A stretch of 48,045 nt of DNA from Gammaproteobacteria bacterium (GTDB lineage Bacteria > Pseudomonadota > Gammaproteobacteria > Steroidobacterales > XN24): NCBI GenBank assembly GCA_029287575.1, contig JARFQW010000022.1, positions 1 through 48,045 of the forward strand. Direction: 5' to 3'. Positions 34,577 to 44,272 of this stretch are shown one piece after another. The notes beneath the pieces were generated by a model. It ran no database searches and was not told where the DNA came from. It saw nothing but the letters and a program-made list of their open reading frames with translations. Both the position numbers and the translations under genes were made by a program. Each line of letters begins with the position of its first letter. The stretch's first letter is position 1.

Positions 34577-35128
34577 TCAGGCAGCCTCGGCGGCGACGCC
34601 CTGGTCGAGGTCGAGAAGCTGGGCGGTGGCGTGGATCACTGCGGCGATCCGTACCGTACTCTGGATTCCCTCCCGGGATACGTCGTTGCCGCGCAGGGTC
34701 TTCTCATGGGCCTTGATACACATACCGCAGCCGGTGACCGCGGAGGCGGCCAGCGAATACAGCTCGAAATCGACTTTGTCGATGCCGGGTCTTGCCATGG
34801 CGTTCATCCGCAGCCGGGCCGGCATGCTGCCGTACTCGGCGTCCTCAACGAGATGCACGAAGCGGTAGTAGATGTTGTTCATACCCATCAGGGCCGCCGC
34901 CGTGCGCACGCCCTGGCGATCGGCCGGGCTCAGCGACGCACCGGCCGACGCTTCCACCGCGTCGGCGAGATCGGGGCGACGGCTGGCCAGAGCCGCGGTC
35001 GCTGCCACCCCCCAGAGCTGGGTCTCGGACAGGCCAGGGGCGCCGCCGGGGGTGAGGACGCTGCCCAGGTTCAGGCGTATGTCTCTTGCGGTGTCGGGCA
35101 GGCGCCCGCGGATATCGTCGATGGTCAT
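34577..35128 (-). CDS. ahpD: Alkyl hydroperoxidase AhpD-family protein
   Basis: The 183-residue protein has the active site GCGMCIKAHEKTL: Cys134, Cys137 and His141, with the proton-relay Glu122 in DFELYSLAASAV. In mycobacteria AhpD reduces AhpC through a lipoamide pathway. Its position just downstream of ahpC on the same strand supports the same partnership here. AAGGAG lies 8 bases before the ATG. All catalytic residues are intact and the length is typical. Confidence 0.95.
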   Translation of the reverse strand: MTIDDIRGRLPDTARDIRLNLGSVLTPGGAPGLSETQLWGVAATAALASRRPDLADAVEASAGASLSPADRQGVRTAAALMGMNNIYYRFVHLVEDAEYGSMPARLRMNAMARPGIDKVDFELYSLAASAVTGCGMCIKAHEKTLRGNDVSREGIQSTVRIAAVIHATAQLLDLDQGVAAEAA

Positions 35129-35178
35129 CGCGTTTTCTCCTTGAATCTTGTCTGAAGCAGGGACCCGGGAGTTCGTGC

Positions 35179-35718
35179 TCAGGCGGCCTGCAGCGTGTCG
35201 TCACCCGACTGCCAGTTACAGGGGCACAACTCGTCGGTCTGCAGGGCGTCCAGGACGCGCAGAACTTCTTCCGGGCTCCGGCCCACGTTCAGGTCGGTGA
35301 CATAGACGAAGCGGATGATGTTGTCCGGATCGACGATGTACGTCGCACGCTGGGCCACGCCCTCGGCTTCGTCGAGAATGCCCAGGGAGGACGACAGCTC
35401 ACGGCGGATGTCGGAGAGCATCGGGAATGGCAGATCCCTGAGCTCTTCCTTTTCCTTCCGCCACGCCACGTGGACGAATTCCGAATCCGTGCTCGCGCCG
35501 AACAACACCGCATCGCGGTCCTCGAATTCCCGGTTCAGGTGGCCGAACGCGGCGATTTCGGTGGGGCAAACGAAGGTAAAGTCCTTCGGCCAGAAGAACA
35601 CGACCTTCCACTTGCCCTCGAGGTCATTGCTCGAGATGTCCTTGAATGCCGTGTTGACGTCGTTGCTGACGACGCCGGTGAGCTTGAACTCGGGAAACTG
35701 ACTGCCAACTCCCAACAT
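35179..35718 (-). CDS. ahpC: Alkyl hydroperoxide reductase, AhpC-type peroxiredoxin
   Basis: The 179-residue peroxiredoxin has its peroxidatic Cys51 in KDFTFVCPTEIAAF and C-terminal Cys165 and Cys167 in DELCPCNW, like actinobacterial-type AhpC, which pairs with AhpD. It reduces hydrogen peroxide, organic peroxides and peroxynitrite in the cytoplasm. It is divergent from oxyR, with AAGGAG before the ATG, and heads an ahpC-ahpD unit. An OxyR-like operator lies in the shared region. Confidence 0.96.
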   Translation of the reverse strand: MLGVGSQFPEFKLTGVVSNDVNTAFKDISSNDLEGKWKVVFFWPKDFTFVCPTEIAAFGHLNREFEDRDAVLFGASTDSEFVHVAWRKEKEELRDLPFPMLSDIRRELSSSLGILDEAEGVAQRATYIVDPDNIIRFVYVTDLNVGRSPEEVLRVLDALQTDELCPCNWQSGDDTLQAA

Positions 35719-35804
35719 GATGATTTCTCCTTAGGGTTTGCGAAATTTCTGGCCGTCTGGCCGGTGACGGGGACAAGGATGCAGTCGGCCCTATGATTTG
35801 TCTA

Positions 35805-35841
35805 ATGAATAGAACGGATAATTCTGATAGGCTTTGACTAT
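35805..35841. promoter_or_regulatory. OxyR-like operator between ahpC and oxyR
   Basis: Read toward ahpC, ATAG-N7-CTAT (35841-35827) is perfect, and 7 bases on comes ATCC-N7-TCAT (35819-35805), a weaker second half. The 37-base span with tetrads at the OxyR spacing matches 12 of 16 tetrad bases. The strong half covers the oxyR start codon (35840), which fits OxyR repressing its own gene while activating ahpC. Confidence 0.55.
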
Positions 35842-36763
35842 GAACGTCCGCCTGACACTGAAACCTCTCGCCTACCTCGTCGCCCTCGCCGACACAGGAC
35901 ACTTCGGGCGCGCCGCCGAGCAATGCTTCGTCAGTCAGCCGACCCTCAGTGCCCAGCTCAAGAAGCTGGAAGACCAGCTGGGCGTCGGACTGATCGAACG
36001 GGGCGCGAAACGGGCCCGCCTCACGCCCGTGGGCAAGCTGGTTGCCGCGCGGGCACGGCGGATGTTGTGGGAAGCCGAGCAGATCGAGGAACTTGCCCGC
36101 GGCCTGGAGGATCCGCTGGCGGGGGAGATCCGCCTCGGCTTCATACCGACGCTCGCGCCGTACCTGCTGCCGCATATCTCGGGCTGGCTTCGCGAGCGTT
36201 TTCCCGGCCTGCGATTGGTCCTGTCCGAACGGCAGACCGACCCGATGCTCCGGGCCCTTGCCGACGGCGATCTGGAAATGGGCTTGCTGGCGCTGCCGGT
36301 CCCGGGCGATGGCCTGGTGCGGCGACCGTTGTTCGTCGAACCCTTCTTTGCCGCGCTGCCAACGGATCATCACCTGGCCGGACAGGACCGGGTCCGGACG
36401 GAGGATTTGCGGGAAGAGGCGCTGATGCTGCTCGAGGAAGGTCATTGCCTCAGAGATCAGGCGCTGGCCCTGTGCGATCTGTCCGGCTCCGCCAAGCCTC
36501 AGGATTTTCGGGCCACGAGCCTGGAGACGCTGCGCCAGATGGTCGCCGCCGGCGAGGGCCTGACCCTGCTGCCGGCCCTGGCAACCGGGCCCGCCGATCA
36601 GGAGAACGCCAATCTGGAGATCCGCCCGCTCGACTCGCCCTACGCCCAGCGCACCATCGCGGCTGTGTGGCGAAAACATGCGGCGCGGGAAGAAACGCTG
36701 ACCCTCCTGGCCGACGCACTCGCCGAACGCGCCGCCGACCTGCCCGGCGTCAGTATCGCCTGA
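35840..36763 (+). CDS. oxyR: Hydrogen-peroxide sensor, LysR-type regulator
   Basis: The 307-residue protein has an N-terminal LysR helix-turn-helix (RAAEQCFVSQPTLSAQLKKLE) and the OxyR redox pair: Cys203 in EEGHCLRDQAL and Cys212 in ALCDLSG, matching E. coli Cys199/Cys208. Oxidation of this pair by peroxide switches OxyR to an activator. I use ATG at 35840; a TTG two codons upstream is possible. It is divergent from ahpC-ahpD, its likely target. The 3' end overlaps the convergent permease gene by 14 bases. Confidence 0.96.
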   Translation: MNVRLTLKPLAYLVALADTGHFGRAAEQCFVSQPTLSAQLKKLEDQLGVGLIERGAKRARLTPVGKLVAARARRMLWEAEQIEELARGLEDPLAGEIRLGFIPTLAPYLLPHISGWLRERFPGLRLVLSERQTDPMLRALADGDLEMGLLALPVPGDGLVRRPLFVEPFFAALPTDHHLAGQDRVRTEDLREEALMLLEEGHCLRDQALALCDLSGSAKPQDFRATSLETLRQMVAAGEGLTLLPALATGPADQENANLEIRPLDSPYAQRTIAAVWRKHAAREETLTLLADALAERAADLPGVSIA

Positions 36764-39230
36764 GGATCTCCATCGGTGCTCTGGCGACGGCCCGGCGCGT
36801 GGCCAGCACGCCGGCCACGCCGATCAGCAGCGCTCCTCCCAGCAGGCCCGCCAGCCAGAGTCCGACGCCGCCGGCGTAAGGCAGCTCGAACAGGCGCTCG
36901 GCCATGACCCGGCCAACCCAGGCCGCGCCTGCGGCCCCCAACAGGCCTGCCAGCAAACCGAGCACCGAGAACTCGACGGCGACCCCGGCCAGCACCGTGC
37001 GCCGCGGCGCTCCCAGGGTCCGCAACATGGCGCTCTCGTAGCGCCGCTCCTCACGCGTTGCCTGGATGACCGCAAACATGACGGCCAGACCCGCAAGGAG
37101 GGTGAACGCAAAGACGTACTGAACCGCAGCCGCCGCCTGATTCATCACGGAACGCACCTGACCCATCAACGCCTCGATATCGATGACGGTCAGGCTTGGA
37201 TGCGCCCGGATCAAGTCGAGAACGGCTCCGCGCTCGCCCGGCTGCACGAAGAAACTGCCGATGTAGGTCCGCGGATAGTCATCGAGAACGCCCGGGGCAA
37301 ACACCATGAAGAAATTGGGCCGGAAGGAATCCCACCGGACCGTCCGCAGGCTGGTTACGGCGGCCTCCAGCGGCTGGCCGGCCACATCGAAGCGCAGGGT
37401 GTCGCCGAGCTCGATGCCGATGTCCCTCGCAAAATCCAGTTCCACCGAGACCTCGGCGGCTCCGGTTCCACTCCACCACTGACCCGCGACCAGCTCGTTG
37501 TCTGCCTGCAGTTCGGCGATCCAGCTGAGGTTTGCCTCGCGGTTGACCATGCGCCGGGCCCGGGGATTTGCGAGCTCGAGATCATCCACGGCTTCCCCAT
37601 TGATGTTCGTCAGTCTCGCCCGCACGAGGGGCACCAGACCGGGATCGGCCAGCCGGTCGCCGAGATTTTCGGCCACGGCCTGCGCTTCTGCGGGCTGAAT
37701 ATTGATCACGAACCGGTTCGGCGCGTCCGCCGGCAGTGAGGCCCGCCATTCGTCCATAAGGTCGCCGCGAACCACCGAAAGCAAGAGCAGCACCATCAGG
37801 CCCAGCCCGAAGGCCGCCAGCTGAATCGCGCTGTCTCGTCCCCGCCGCCCCAGGCTTGCAATTCCGTACCGCCAGGCAGCACCGCCCGCGCCCCGGATCG
37901 TCCCGGCGGCCTTCACAAGCAGCCAGCCGGCTGCTCCGAGGGCGGCGAGCGTACCGGCCAGACCCGCGACGACGAGGGTCAGCAGACGCGGATCCCGAAT
38001 CTGCCACCACAGCAAGCCGACAAACGCTGCGGCCGATACCGCAATCCATACCCACCGCGCCGGGCTGGACGGCGGCAGATCCTGATGAAGGACGCGGATG
38101 GGCGGGACGCGGGCGAGAGACAGCTGCGGAGCTGCCGCGAAACCCGCGAGGAGAATAATGCCGGATACGGCACTGACCAGGCCGGCGGTCAATCCGGGCG
38201 GCGGCAGCCTTGTTCCGAGGAACTCCTCGGCAAGACCCGCCAGCCCGGCTTGGGCAACGTAACCGACAAGCACTCCGATCAATGCGGCAAGGATGCCCAA
38301 TGCGAGGAGCTGCCAGACAACGATCTCGACGATCTGTCGCCGGGAAGCGCCGAAACACTTCATCAACGCAACCGTGTCCTGCTGCCGCCTGGCCTGTTGA
38401 TTCGCCGCCACGGCCACCGCCACGGCGGCGAGAAGCGCGGCGACCATCGCCGCGAGGCCGAGAAACCGCTGGGCCCGATCCACCGAGCTGCGGATCTCCG
38501 GGCGCGCGTCCGTTAAATCGCGGAAACTCTCGCTGACGCCGAGCGCGGGCTCCGACCGAGCCCGGAACCGCGCAAGCGCATCCGCTTCGCCGGTCAGCAT
38601 GAGCCGATAGCCCACCCGGCTTCCCGGCTGAACCAGGTTCGTGGCCTCCACATCGCCGATGTTGATCAGTAGCGTCGGCGCGAAATCCGCGAAATCCCAG
38701 GCCTGGTCGGGGCGACTCTCGATGGTATGCGTGATTTCCAGAAACGCCTCGCCGACCTGAAGGCGATCGCCGGGACGCGCTCCCAGGCGGGCGAGTAGGC
38801 GTGGATCCCCCCAGGCCTCGCCGGGAGCGGGCACTTTGTCGAGCCGTTCAACAGGGCCGTCCAGCGAGCGAGCCCCCTCCAGGTGGCCGCGCAGGGGATA
38901 GCCGGCCGAGACGGCCTCCACCTCGGCAAGCGCGCTGGCGTCCCCGGCCACCACCACTGTCGGGAAGCTCGCCCCCCGGGCGCTTCGCAGTCCGCCTTCG
39001 GCGGCGGCGCGGTCATAGGCGTCGGGTATGGGCCGGTTGGAACGCAGGACCAGATCGGCCGCAAGCACCTCCGATGCCCGATTGAGCACGACCTGGCCCA
39101 CGCGATCGGTAAATGCTCCCACCGCGGTCATGGCCGCAACCGCCACAGCCAGAGCGCCCAGCAGGACAAGAAGATCGCCCGATCGGAGGTCGCGGAGGAG
39201 CCCGCGAAGGGCCAGCCCCAGGCTGCTCAC
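36750..39230 (-). CDS. ybbP: ABC transporter permease (YbbP/FtsX-like)
   Basis: The 826-residue protein has the YbbP plan: one N-terminal TM helix, a large periplasmic domain, helices around 260-430, a second periplasmic domain, and three C-terminal helices, with FtsX-type segments (ALLAAVAVAVAANQQARRQ, VMFAVIQATREERRYESAML). Together with YbbA it probably extracts lipids or hydrophobic substrates from the membrane rather than importing solutes; no binding protein is present. GTG at 39230 overlaps the ATPase stop (GTGA). Confidence 0.92.
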   Translation of the reverse strand: MSSLGLALRGLLRDLRSGDLLVLLGALAVAVAAMTAVGAFTDRVGQVVLNRASEVLAADLVLRSNRPIPDAYDRAAAEGGLRSARGASFPTVVVAGDASALAEVEAVSAGYPLRGHLEGARSLDGPVERLDKVPAPGEAWGDPRLLARLGARPGDRLQVGEAFLEITHTIESRPDQAWDFADFAPTLLINIGDVEATNLVQPGSRVGYRLMLTGEADALARFRARSEPALGVSESFRDLTDARPEIRSSVDRAQRFLGLAAMVAALLAAVAVAVAANQQARRQQDTVALMKCFGASRRQIVEIVVWQLLALGILAALIGVLVGYVAQAGLAGLAEEFLGTRLPPPGLTAGLVSAVSGIILLAGFAAAPQLSLARVPPIRVLHQDLPPSSPARWVWIAVSAAAFVGLLWWQIRDPRLLTLVVAGLAGTLAALGAAGWLLVKAAGTIRGAGGAAWRYGIASLGRRGRDSAIQLAAFGLGLMVLLLLSVVRGDLMDEWRASLPADAPNRFVINIQPAEAQAVAENLGDRLADPGLVPLVRARLTNINGEAVDDLELANPRARRMVNREANLSWIAELQADNELVAGQWWSGTGAAEVSVELDFARDIGIELGDTLRFDVAGQPLEAAVTSLRTVRWDSFRPNFFMVFAPGVLDDYPRTYIGSFFVQPGERGAVLDLIRAHPSLTVIDIEALMGQVRSVMNQAAAAVQYVFAFTLLAGLAVMFAVIQATREERRYESAMLRTLGAPRRTVLAGVAVEFSVLGLLAGLLGAAGAAWVGRVMAERLFELPYAGGVGLWLAGLLGGALLIGVAGVLATRRAVARAPMEILRRY

Positions 39231-39922
39231 TTCAGACGGCCGCCCGCCATCTCCCGCTGGCTGGCGCAGCGCTCGGCGAGGAGACGGTCGTGAGTGACGA
39301 GCACCAGCGTCGTCCCGCGAGCGGCGTTCAGCTCGAACAGGAGGTCGGCTATCTGGGCACCGGTAGCGGTATCCAGGTTGCCGGTGGGTTCATCGGCGAA
39401 CAGAACGGCTGGCCGGGTCACGAAGGCCCGGGCAATTGCGACCCGCTGCCGCTCGCCACCCGAAAGCTGACGGGGATAGTGGCGCTGACGCGCTGCCAGA
39501 CCCATGTCCTCGAGTGCCGCAGCCGCCGCGGCCGCGGGCCGCTCGTGGCCCGCGAGCTCCAGGGGAAGCATTACGTTTTCCAGCGCGGTGAGCGACGCGA
39601 TCAGATGAAATGACTGGAAAACGAACCCGACCCGCTTGGCGCGCAGAGCCGCCCGGCCGTCTTCGTCGAGATTCGACATCGCGATGCCGTCCAGCCAGAT
39701 CTCGCCCGCCGAAGGCGCATCCAGACCCGCCAGGAGCGCTAGCAGCGTGGACTTGCCGGCTCCGGAAGCCCCCACGATGGCGAACGAGTCCCCAGCCCCC
39801 ACGCGCAGGTTCACGTCGTCGACGATGGTCAGCTCGCCTTCCGGGCTGGTAACCTTTTTCGTCAACCCCCGGGTTTCCAGCGCCTGGACCGGGACCACCG
39901 GAGCAACAGAAAGGTCTGCCAT
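39227..39922 (-). CDS. ybbA: ABC transporter ATP-binding protein (YbbA/LolD-like)
   Basis: The 231-residue ATPase has Walker A GASGAGKST, signature LSGGERQRVAIARA, Walker B AVLFADEPTGNLD, and the LolD/MacB-type Q-loop FVFQSFHLIASLTALENV. It powers the YbbP permease with which it overlaps. ATG at 39922 has GGCGGAG 8 bases upstream. The start codon overlaps that of divergent tesA by two bases (CATG), so each gene's promoter must lie inside the other's coding region. Confidence 0.94.
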   Translation of the reverse strand: MADLSVAPVVPVQALETRGLTKKVTSPEGELTIVDDVNLRVGAGDSFAIVGASGAGKSTLLALLAGLDAPSAGEIWLDGIAMSNLDEDGRAALRAKRVGFVFQSFHLIASLTALENVMLPLELAGHERPAAAAAAALEDMGLAARQRHYPRQLSGGERQRVAIARAFVTRPAVLFADEPTGNLDTATGAQIADLLFELNAARGTTLVLVTHDRLLAERCASQREMAGGRLK

Positions 39923-40562
39923 GCTTTTTTCTCCGCCCAAATCCGGACGGCGCTTGTTCATCGTACTGATCATGTTTTGGCTGCCCTCCCTCGGCAGCGC
40001 AACCTCGAACCCGGTGGTCCTGATTATTGGTGACAGTCTCAGTGCGGGTTACGGCATGAAAACCGCGGAGGCCTGGCCCAGCCTTCTAGAGGCACGGCTC
40101 GAGGCCTCAGGCTACCCACACCGCGTAGTCAACGCCAGCATCAGCGGAGAGACGACGCGAGGCGGCCTTACCCGCCTGCCGGCTGCTCTGGAGCAGCACG
40201 TTCCCGACGTGGTCGTCGTGGAACTCGGCGGCAATGATGGTCTTCGCGGCATCCCCCTCGTTGAGATTCGCCGCAACCTCGACGAAATGATCGATCGTTC
40301 CCGGGCGGCCGGGGCCCGCATCCTGCTCGCGGGCGTCTACATCCCGCCGAACTACGGGCCTGCCTACACCCAGGGCTTCAAGGACATCTATTCCGAATTG
40401 AGCTCCCCGGCCGATGTCGCCCTGCTGCCGTTCATACTCGAGGATGTGGCGCTGAATCCCGATTTGATGCAAGCGGACGGAATCCATCCGAACGCCGCCG
40501 CCCAGCCCGTCATACTCGACAACGTCTGGCCGCTCCTGGTTCCCTTGCTGGCCGGTCCCTGA
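39921..40562 (+). CDS. tesA: GDSL-family periplasmic esterase/thioesterase (TesA-like)
   Basis: The 213-residue protein has SGNH blocks I ([14 protein letters not shown], Ser nucleophile), III ([10 protein letters not shown]) and V (QADGIHPN, Asp/His). A signal peptide with a basic n-region and [16 protein letters not shown] puts it in the periplasm, as for E. coli TesA (acyl-CoA thioesterase I/protease I/lysophospholipase). ATG at 39921 has AAAGG 7 bases upstream; a TTG at 39954 would still leave a signal sequence. It is divergent from ybbA-ybbP, as in other gammaproteobacteria. Confidence 0.92.
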   Translation: MLFSPPKSGRRLFIVLIMFWLPSLGSATSNPVVLIIGDSLSAGYGMKTAEAWPSLLEARLEASGYPHRVVNASISGETTRGGLTRLPAALEQHVPDVVVVELGGNDGLRGIPLVEIRRNLDEMIDRSRAAGARILLAGVYIPPNYGPAYTQGFKDIYSELSSPADVALLPFILEDVALNPDLMQADGIHPNAAAQPVILDNVWPLLVPLLAGP

Positions 40563-40660
40563 ACTGGCCGAGCCCTCGGTCAGGTGCTATACCGGAGGGG
40601 CGCAGCGGCATTTACCACCGACCCACACGAAGAGGGCCCGGCAAGCCCCGGAGAGATCTC

Positions 40661-42346
40661 ATGGACCCCATTTGGCAGAAACACTATCCGGCCGGCGTGG
40701 CCGCCGAAATCGACCCGTCCACCTACTCATCGCTAAAGGCGCTCATCGAGGACTCGTTTGCGAAATACGGCGACAAGCCGGCATTCACGAGCATGGGGCA
40801 CACGATTTCATACGCCGAAGCCGACAGGCTGAGCAGCGATTTTGCGGCGTGGCTGCAGAAAAGCGCCGGCCTGCAGAAAGGTGACCGGGTCGCGGTCATG
40901 ATGCCCAACCTGATTCAGTACCCGGTCGCGGTTTTCGGCATTCTGCGGGCCGGCATGGTCGTGGTGAACGTCAATCCCCTCTACACGCCTCGGGAGCTGG
41001 AGCACCAGCTGACGGATTCCGGGGCGAAAGCCATCATCATCCTGGAAAATTTTGCGTCCACCCTGGAGAAGGTGCGGGAGAAAACCGACGTCCGCCACGT
41101 GCTGGTGACTGGTGTTGGCGACATGCTGCCGAACCCGAAGGGCTGGATCACCAATTTCGTGATTCGCAAGGTCAAGAAAATGGTTCCGGCCTGGAACATA
41201 CCGGACGCCACGAGGTTCACGAAGACCCTGTCCGACGGCGGCCGCTCGACGATGGACGAAGTGGAACTGGGTCATGAGGACATCGCCTTTCTGCAGTACA
41301 CCGGGGGAACCACCGGGGTCTCCAAGGGCGCGGTTCTGACCCATCGCAACCTGGTGGCCAATGTTCTCCAGGCGCGCGCCTGGATGGGCAGCGCGATCGT
41401 TGAAGGCCAGGAGGTGGTCATCACCGCCCTGCCGCTGTATCACATCTTCTCCCTGACGGCGAACCTGCTCACGTTCGCGTCGGTGGGGGGCCAGAACATC
41501 CTGATCGCCAACCCCCGGGACTTCGACGCCTTCGTCAAGGAACTCGGCCGCTATCCCTTCACCTTTATCAGCGGTGTCAACACGCTCTTCAACGCGCTTC
41601 TCAACACGCCGGGATTCGCCGACCTGGACTTCTCTCACCTGCGGCTGGCCCTGGGCGGCGGCATGGCGGTTCAGCGTCCGGTTGCCGAGCACTGGGAGAA
41701 AGTCACGGGCAAACCCCTCCTGGAAGCCTATGGGCTGACCGAGACCTCTCCGGCTGCCTGCATCAACCCGCTGGACAGCGAGGGATACAACGGCTCGATC
41801 GGGCTACCGATCTCCTCCACCTACGTGAGCATCCGTGGCGAGGACGGTGCAGAACTGCCGACCGGAGAGGTTGGCGAGCTGTGCATCAAGGGCCCGCAGG
41901 TCATGGCCGGATACTGGAACAGACCCGAGGAAACCGAAAAGACCATGCTCGAGGGAGGCTGGCTGAAAACCGGCGACATGGCGCGCATGGACGAGAACGG
42001 CTACTGCTTCATCGAAGACCGCAAGAAGGACATGATCCTGGTGTCGGGATTCAACGTGTATCCCAATGAGGTCGAGTCGGTGGCCGCAAGCCATCCCGGC
42101 GTGCTCGAATGCGCGGCGGTCGGCATTCCGGACGAGAAGTCCGGCGAGATTGTAAAACTCTTCGTGGTTAGCAAGGACGCCGGCCTCACCGAGAAGGCGC
42201 TGCGGGACTTCTGCCGGGAGGAACTCACCGGCTACAAGGTTCCCAAGAAGGTCGAGTTCCGGGACGAACTGCCAAAAACCAACGTCGGCAAGATTCTTCG
42301 CAGGGCTCTCCGGGACGAGGATCTCCAGTCGGCCGGCAAGGCCTGA
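40661..42346 (+). CDS. fadD: Long-chain fatty acid-CoA ligase
   Basis: The 561-residue enzyme activates fatty acids to acyl-CoA with ATP. The AMP-binding P-loop reads [16 protein letters not shown]; the A5 motif is [10 protein letters not shown]; the hinge region has [29 protein letters not shown] (around 41960-42050); and the C-terminal catalytic Lys lies in [12 protein letters not shown]. Length and sequence match gammaproteobacterial FadD. It follows tesA by 98 bases on the same strand, with possible weak promoter elements (TGCTATACC near 40587) between them. Confidence 0.95.
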   Translation: MDPIWQKHYPAGVAAEIDPSTYSSLKALIEDSFAKYGDKPAFTSMGHTISYAEADRLSSDFAAWLQKSAGLQKGDRVAVMMPNLIQYPVAVFGILRAGMVVVNVNPLYTPRELEHQLTDSGAKAIIILENFASTLEKVREKTDVRHVLVTGVGDMLPNPKGWITNFVIRKVKKMVPAWNIPDATRFTKTLSDGGRSTMDEVELGHEDIAFLQYTGGTTGVSKGAVLTHRNLVANVLQARAWMGSAIVEGQEVVITALPLYHIFSLTANLLTFASVGGQNILIANPRDFDAFVKELGRYPFTFISGVNTLFNALLNTPGFADLDFSHLRLALGGGMAVQRPVAEHWEKVTGKPLLEAYGLTETSPAACINPLDSEGYNGSIGLPISSTYVSIRGEDGAELPTGEVGELCIKGPQVMAGYWNRPEETEKTMLEGGWLKTGDMARMDENGYCFIEDRKKDMILVSGFNVYPNEVESVAASHPGVLECAAVGIPDEKSGEIVKLFVVSKDAGLTEKALRDFCREELTGYKVPKKVEFRDELPKTNVGKILRRALRDEDLQSAGKA

Positions 42347-42381
42347 GGACAACCGGGAGCCGGCGGCGGGCGGCCTCGTGT

Positions 42382-43626
42382 CTAGAGCTTCAACGCGGTT
42401 TCCAGGCGGTCCAGGGCCCGGCTGAGGCGGTTCGTGAGATCGTTCTTGTAGACGCCGAGCTCGCGGCGCTGGTCGGTATCGCCCAGCGCGGCGGTGAAGT
42501 GCCGCGCCGGATCCTTGAGGACATCCAGATCCAGACGAATGCCGTGGCGGGCGAGAATCGGCTCGAGGGTTCGCCGCCGGGCCAGCAGGTCACGTCGGGT
42601 CGTGCGATAGGCGTGCTGGCAGACGTGCTCCCGGCTCGAATAGCTGAACACGTTGGTGAAGAACATCTTCGAATCATGACGATCCGGTTCGAAGAGCAGC
42701 ACATCCCGATCGGTATAGGCCGAATCGTACTTGGCCATGCCCACCTTCATGCGTGAATGGATCATCGACCGGAACGTCTGTGACAACACGACCGGCAAGC
42801 CGCCTTCCACGAGCGTGTCGTGGCGTTTCTCCGGTGCCGATGGCGCAACGCTGGCGTCGTAGGGAACGATGGGGTTGATACAGAACAGCAGGTCAATGCC
42901 TTCGTCCAGGGCCGCGGACGCATGCAGGGTGCGCTTCAGTCCACCGTCAACGTAGAAGCGTTCGTTGATTTCCACCGGCGGATAGAGCCCGGGCAGCGCC
43001 GTGCTTGCCTGTACCGCCCTGGAGATCGGCACGTCGTCGTGCCCCTCGGCGCCGAACCGAACCGCCTGGCCCGTGTCCAGGTCCACCGCCACGATGAGCA
43101 GCTGGTGCTTCAGCTTCCGGAAGTCGTTGGTCATGCTCCGGTTGCTGAACAAATCGGCCAGGAATCGCTCGATGGGCCGGTTGTCGAAGACCGCCGTGGG
43201 CACCGCCTGGGTCAATCCGCTCATGGCCTCCACGAAGCCCACCTTCAGCGGATGCCGGAGATAGTCCCAGAGGCCGCCGGCCACGATGCCCGGCACGCGG
43301 GACACGCGCCGCGCATACTCGCCGATCGCCGGCTTGAGAAACAGCGTGGGATCAAAACGCTGGGGGCGCCCCCGCCTGTCCAGGAGTAACGACGCCATTT
43401 CCTCGGAGGAAATGCCGTTGGCGAGCGTGGAGGCCACGAACGCGCCGGCGGAAACACCCACGTACGTATCCACATTGTGCAGATCGACTCCGTCCAGGGA
43501 CTCGTTGAGCGCAAGCAGCGCACCGATCTCGTAGATCCCTCCCAGCGGGCCCCCGCCGGCCAGGGCGAGGCCGACACGGCGGCCCCGGCTCTTTGAGGTT
43601 TGATGGGTAGTCTGGGTCTGAAGCAA
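42382..43626 (-). CDS. Patatin-like phospholipase/lipase
   Basis: The 414-residue protein has the patatin elements: oxyanion loop GGGPLGGIYEIGAL (24-37), nucleophile elbow GVSAG with Ser59, and the catalytic Asp in FYVDGGLKR near residue 235. A C-terminal part of about 130 residues beyond the patatin domain has no motif that I know. No signal peptide is seen, so it may act in the cytoplasm or be exported another way. It lies 14 bases after the phasin-like gene on the same strand and converges with fadD, which suggests a lipid or PHA-granule context. Confidence 0.9.
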   Translation of the reverse strand: MLQTQTTHQTSKSRGRRVGLALAGGGPLGGIYEIGALLALNESLDGVDLHNVDTYVGVSAGAFVASTLANGISSEEMASLLLDRRGRPQRFDPTLFLKPAIGEYARRVSRVPGIVAGGLWDYLRHPLKVGFVEAMSGLTQAVPTAVFDNRPIERFLADLFSNRSMTNDFRKLKHQLLIVAVDLDTGQAVRFGAEGHDDVPISRAVQASTALPGLYPPVEINERFYVDGGLKRTLHASAALDEGIDLLFCINPIVPYDASVAPSAPEKRHDTLVEGGLPVVLSQTFRSMIHSRMKVGMAKYDSAYTDRDVLLFEPDRHDSKMFFTNVFSYSSREHVCQHAYRTTRRDLLARRRTLEPILARHGIRLDLDVLKDPARHFTAALGDTDQRRELGVYKNDLTNRLSRALDRLETALKL

Positions 43627-43640
43627 GATTCACTCCGCCG

Positions 43641-44258
43641 CTAGCGGCTGCCAGCCCGGGCCGCCGCCGGCTTGCGGCGGCCATTCGATCCCGCGCCGGA
43701 TCGTACCGATGCCGGACGCCCCCGGCTGGCGGCAGCCTTGGGAGCGGATTTTCTTGCCGCTGCCTTTTTCCGGGCAGCCGGCTTCGCCCCGGCTTTCTTC
43801 CGGGCTGCCGACTTGGATGCCGCGGCTGGCTTGCGACCGGCCGCCTGCCGGGCGCGCGGCCTGGCTTCGGTCTCGAGCCGTTCCACCGTCGCCTGCAGGG
43901 TTTCAACCCGCCGGGCCAGTTCACGGATGTCCCGGGACGTGGGAATCTGCAGGCGATTCAGCGTCGCGGCAATCTGGTGCTCCACCATCCGTTCGAGCCG
44001 GTCCCAGGTGAGCAGCGCCGTCTGGCGGGCCCCCGTCACACGCTCCTCGGCCGCCTCCATGCGCCGCGCGACCTGGTCGCGGGCACCTTGTTCGATGCGC
44101 TCCCCCACGGATACCAGCCCGTCGAAGAGCCGGCTGCCTTCCGCCTCGGCCCTGGCATACGCGCCCAGGCCGGCCAGCCACACCTGGTGGGCGGACTCGC
44201 GCACCAGCCGGGTGAGCTGATTGTCGGTGAGGGAAAGGGAAGCGTTCTTGCCGCTCAT
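43641..44258 (-). CDS. Phasin-like protein with histone-like Lys/Ala-rich tail (PhaF-type)
   Basis: The 205-residue protein has an N-terminal phasin domain (about 10-130) with amphipathic helices and a Leu-zipper-like end (RRVETLQATVERLETEARP). A C-terminal third of AAARKSA/KPAARKK-type repeats, rich in Ala/Lys/Arg/Pro, resembles histone H1 and PhaF. PhaF-type proteins coat PHA granules and bind DNA through this tail. ATG at 44258 has GGAG 7 bases upstream. A PsrA-type palindrome lies just upstream. No PHA synthase is in the window. Confidence 0.85.
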   Translation of the reverse strand: MSGKNASLSLTDNQLTRLVRESAHQVWLAGLGAYARAEAEGSRLFDGLVSVGERIEQGARDQVARRMEAAEERVTGARQTALLTWDRLERMVEHQIAATLNRLQIPTSRDIRELARRVETLQATVERLETEARPRARQAAGRKPAAASKSAARKKAGAKPAARKKAAARKSAPKAAASRGRPASVRSGAGSNGRRKPAAARAGSR

Positions 44259-44272
44259 CGTCGATCTCCGGT

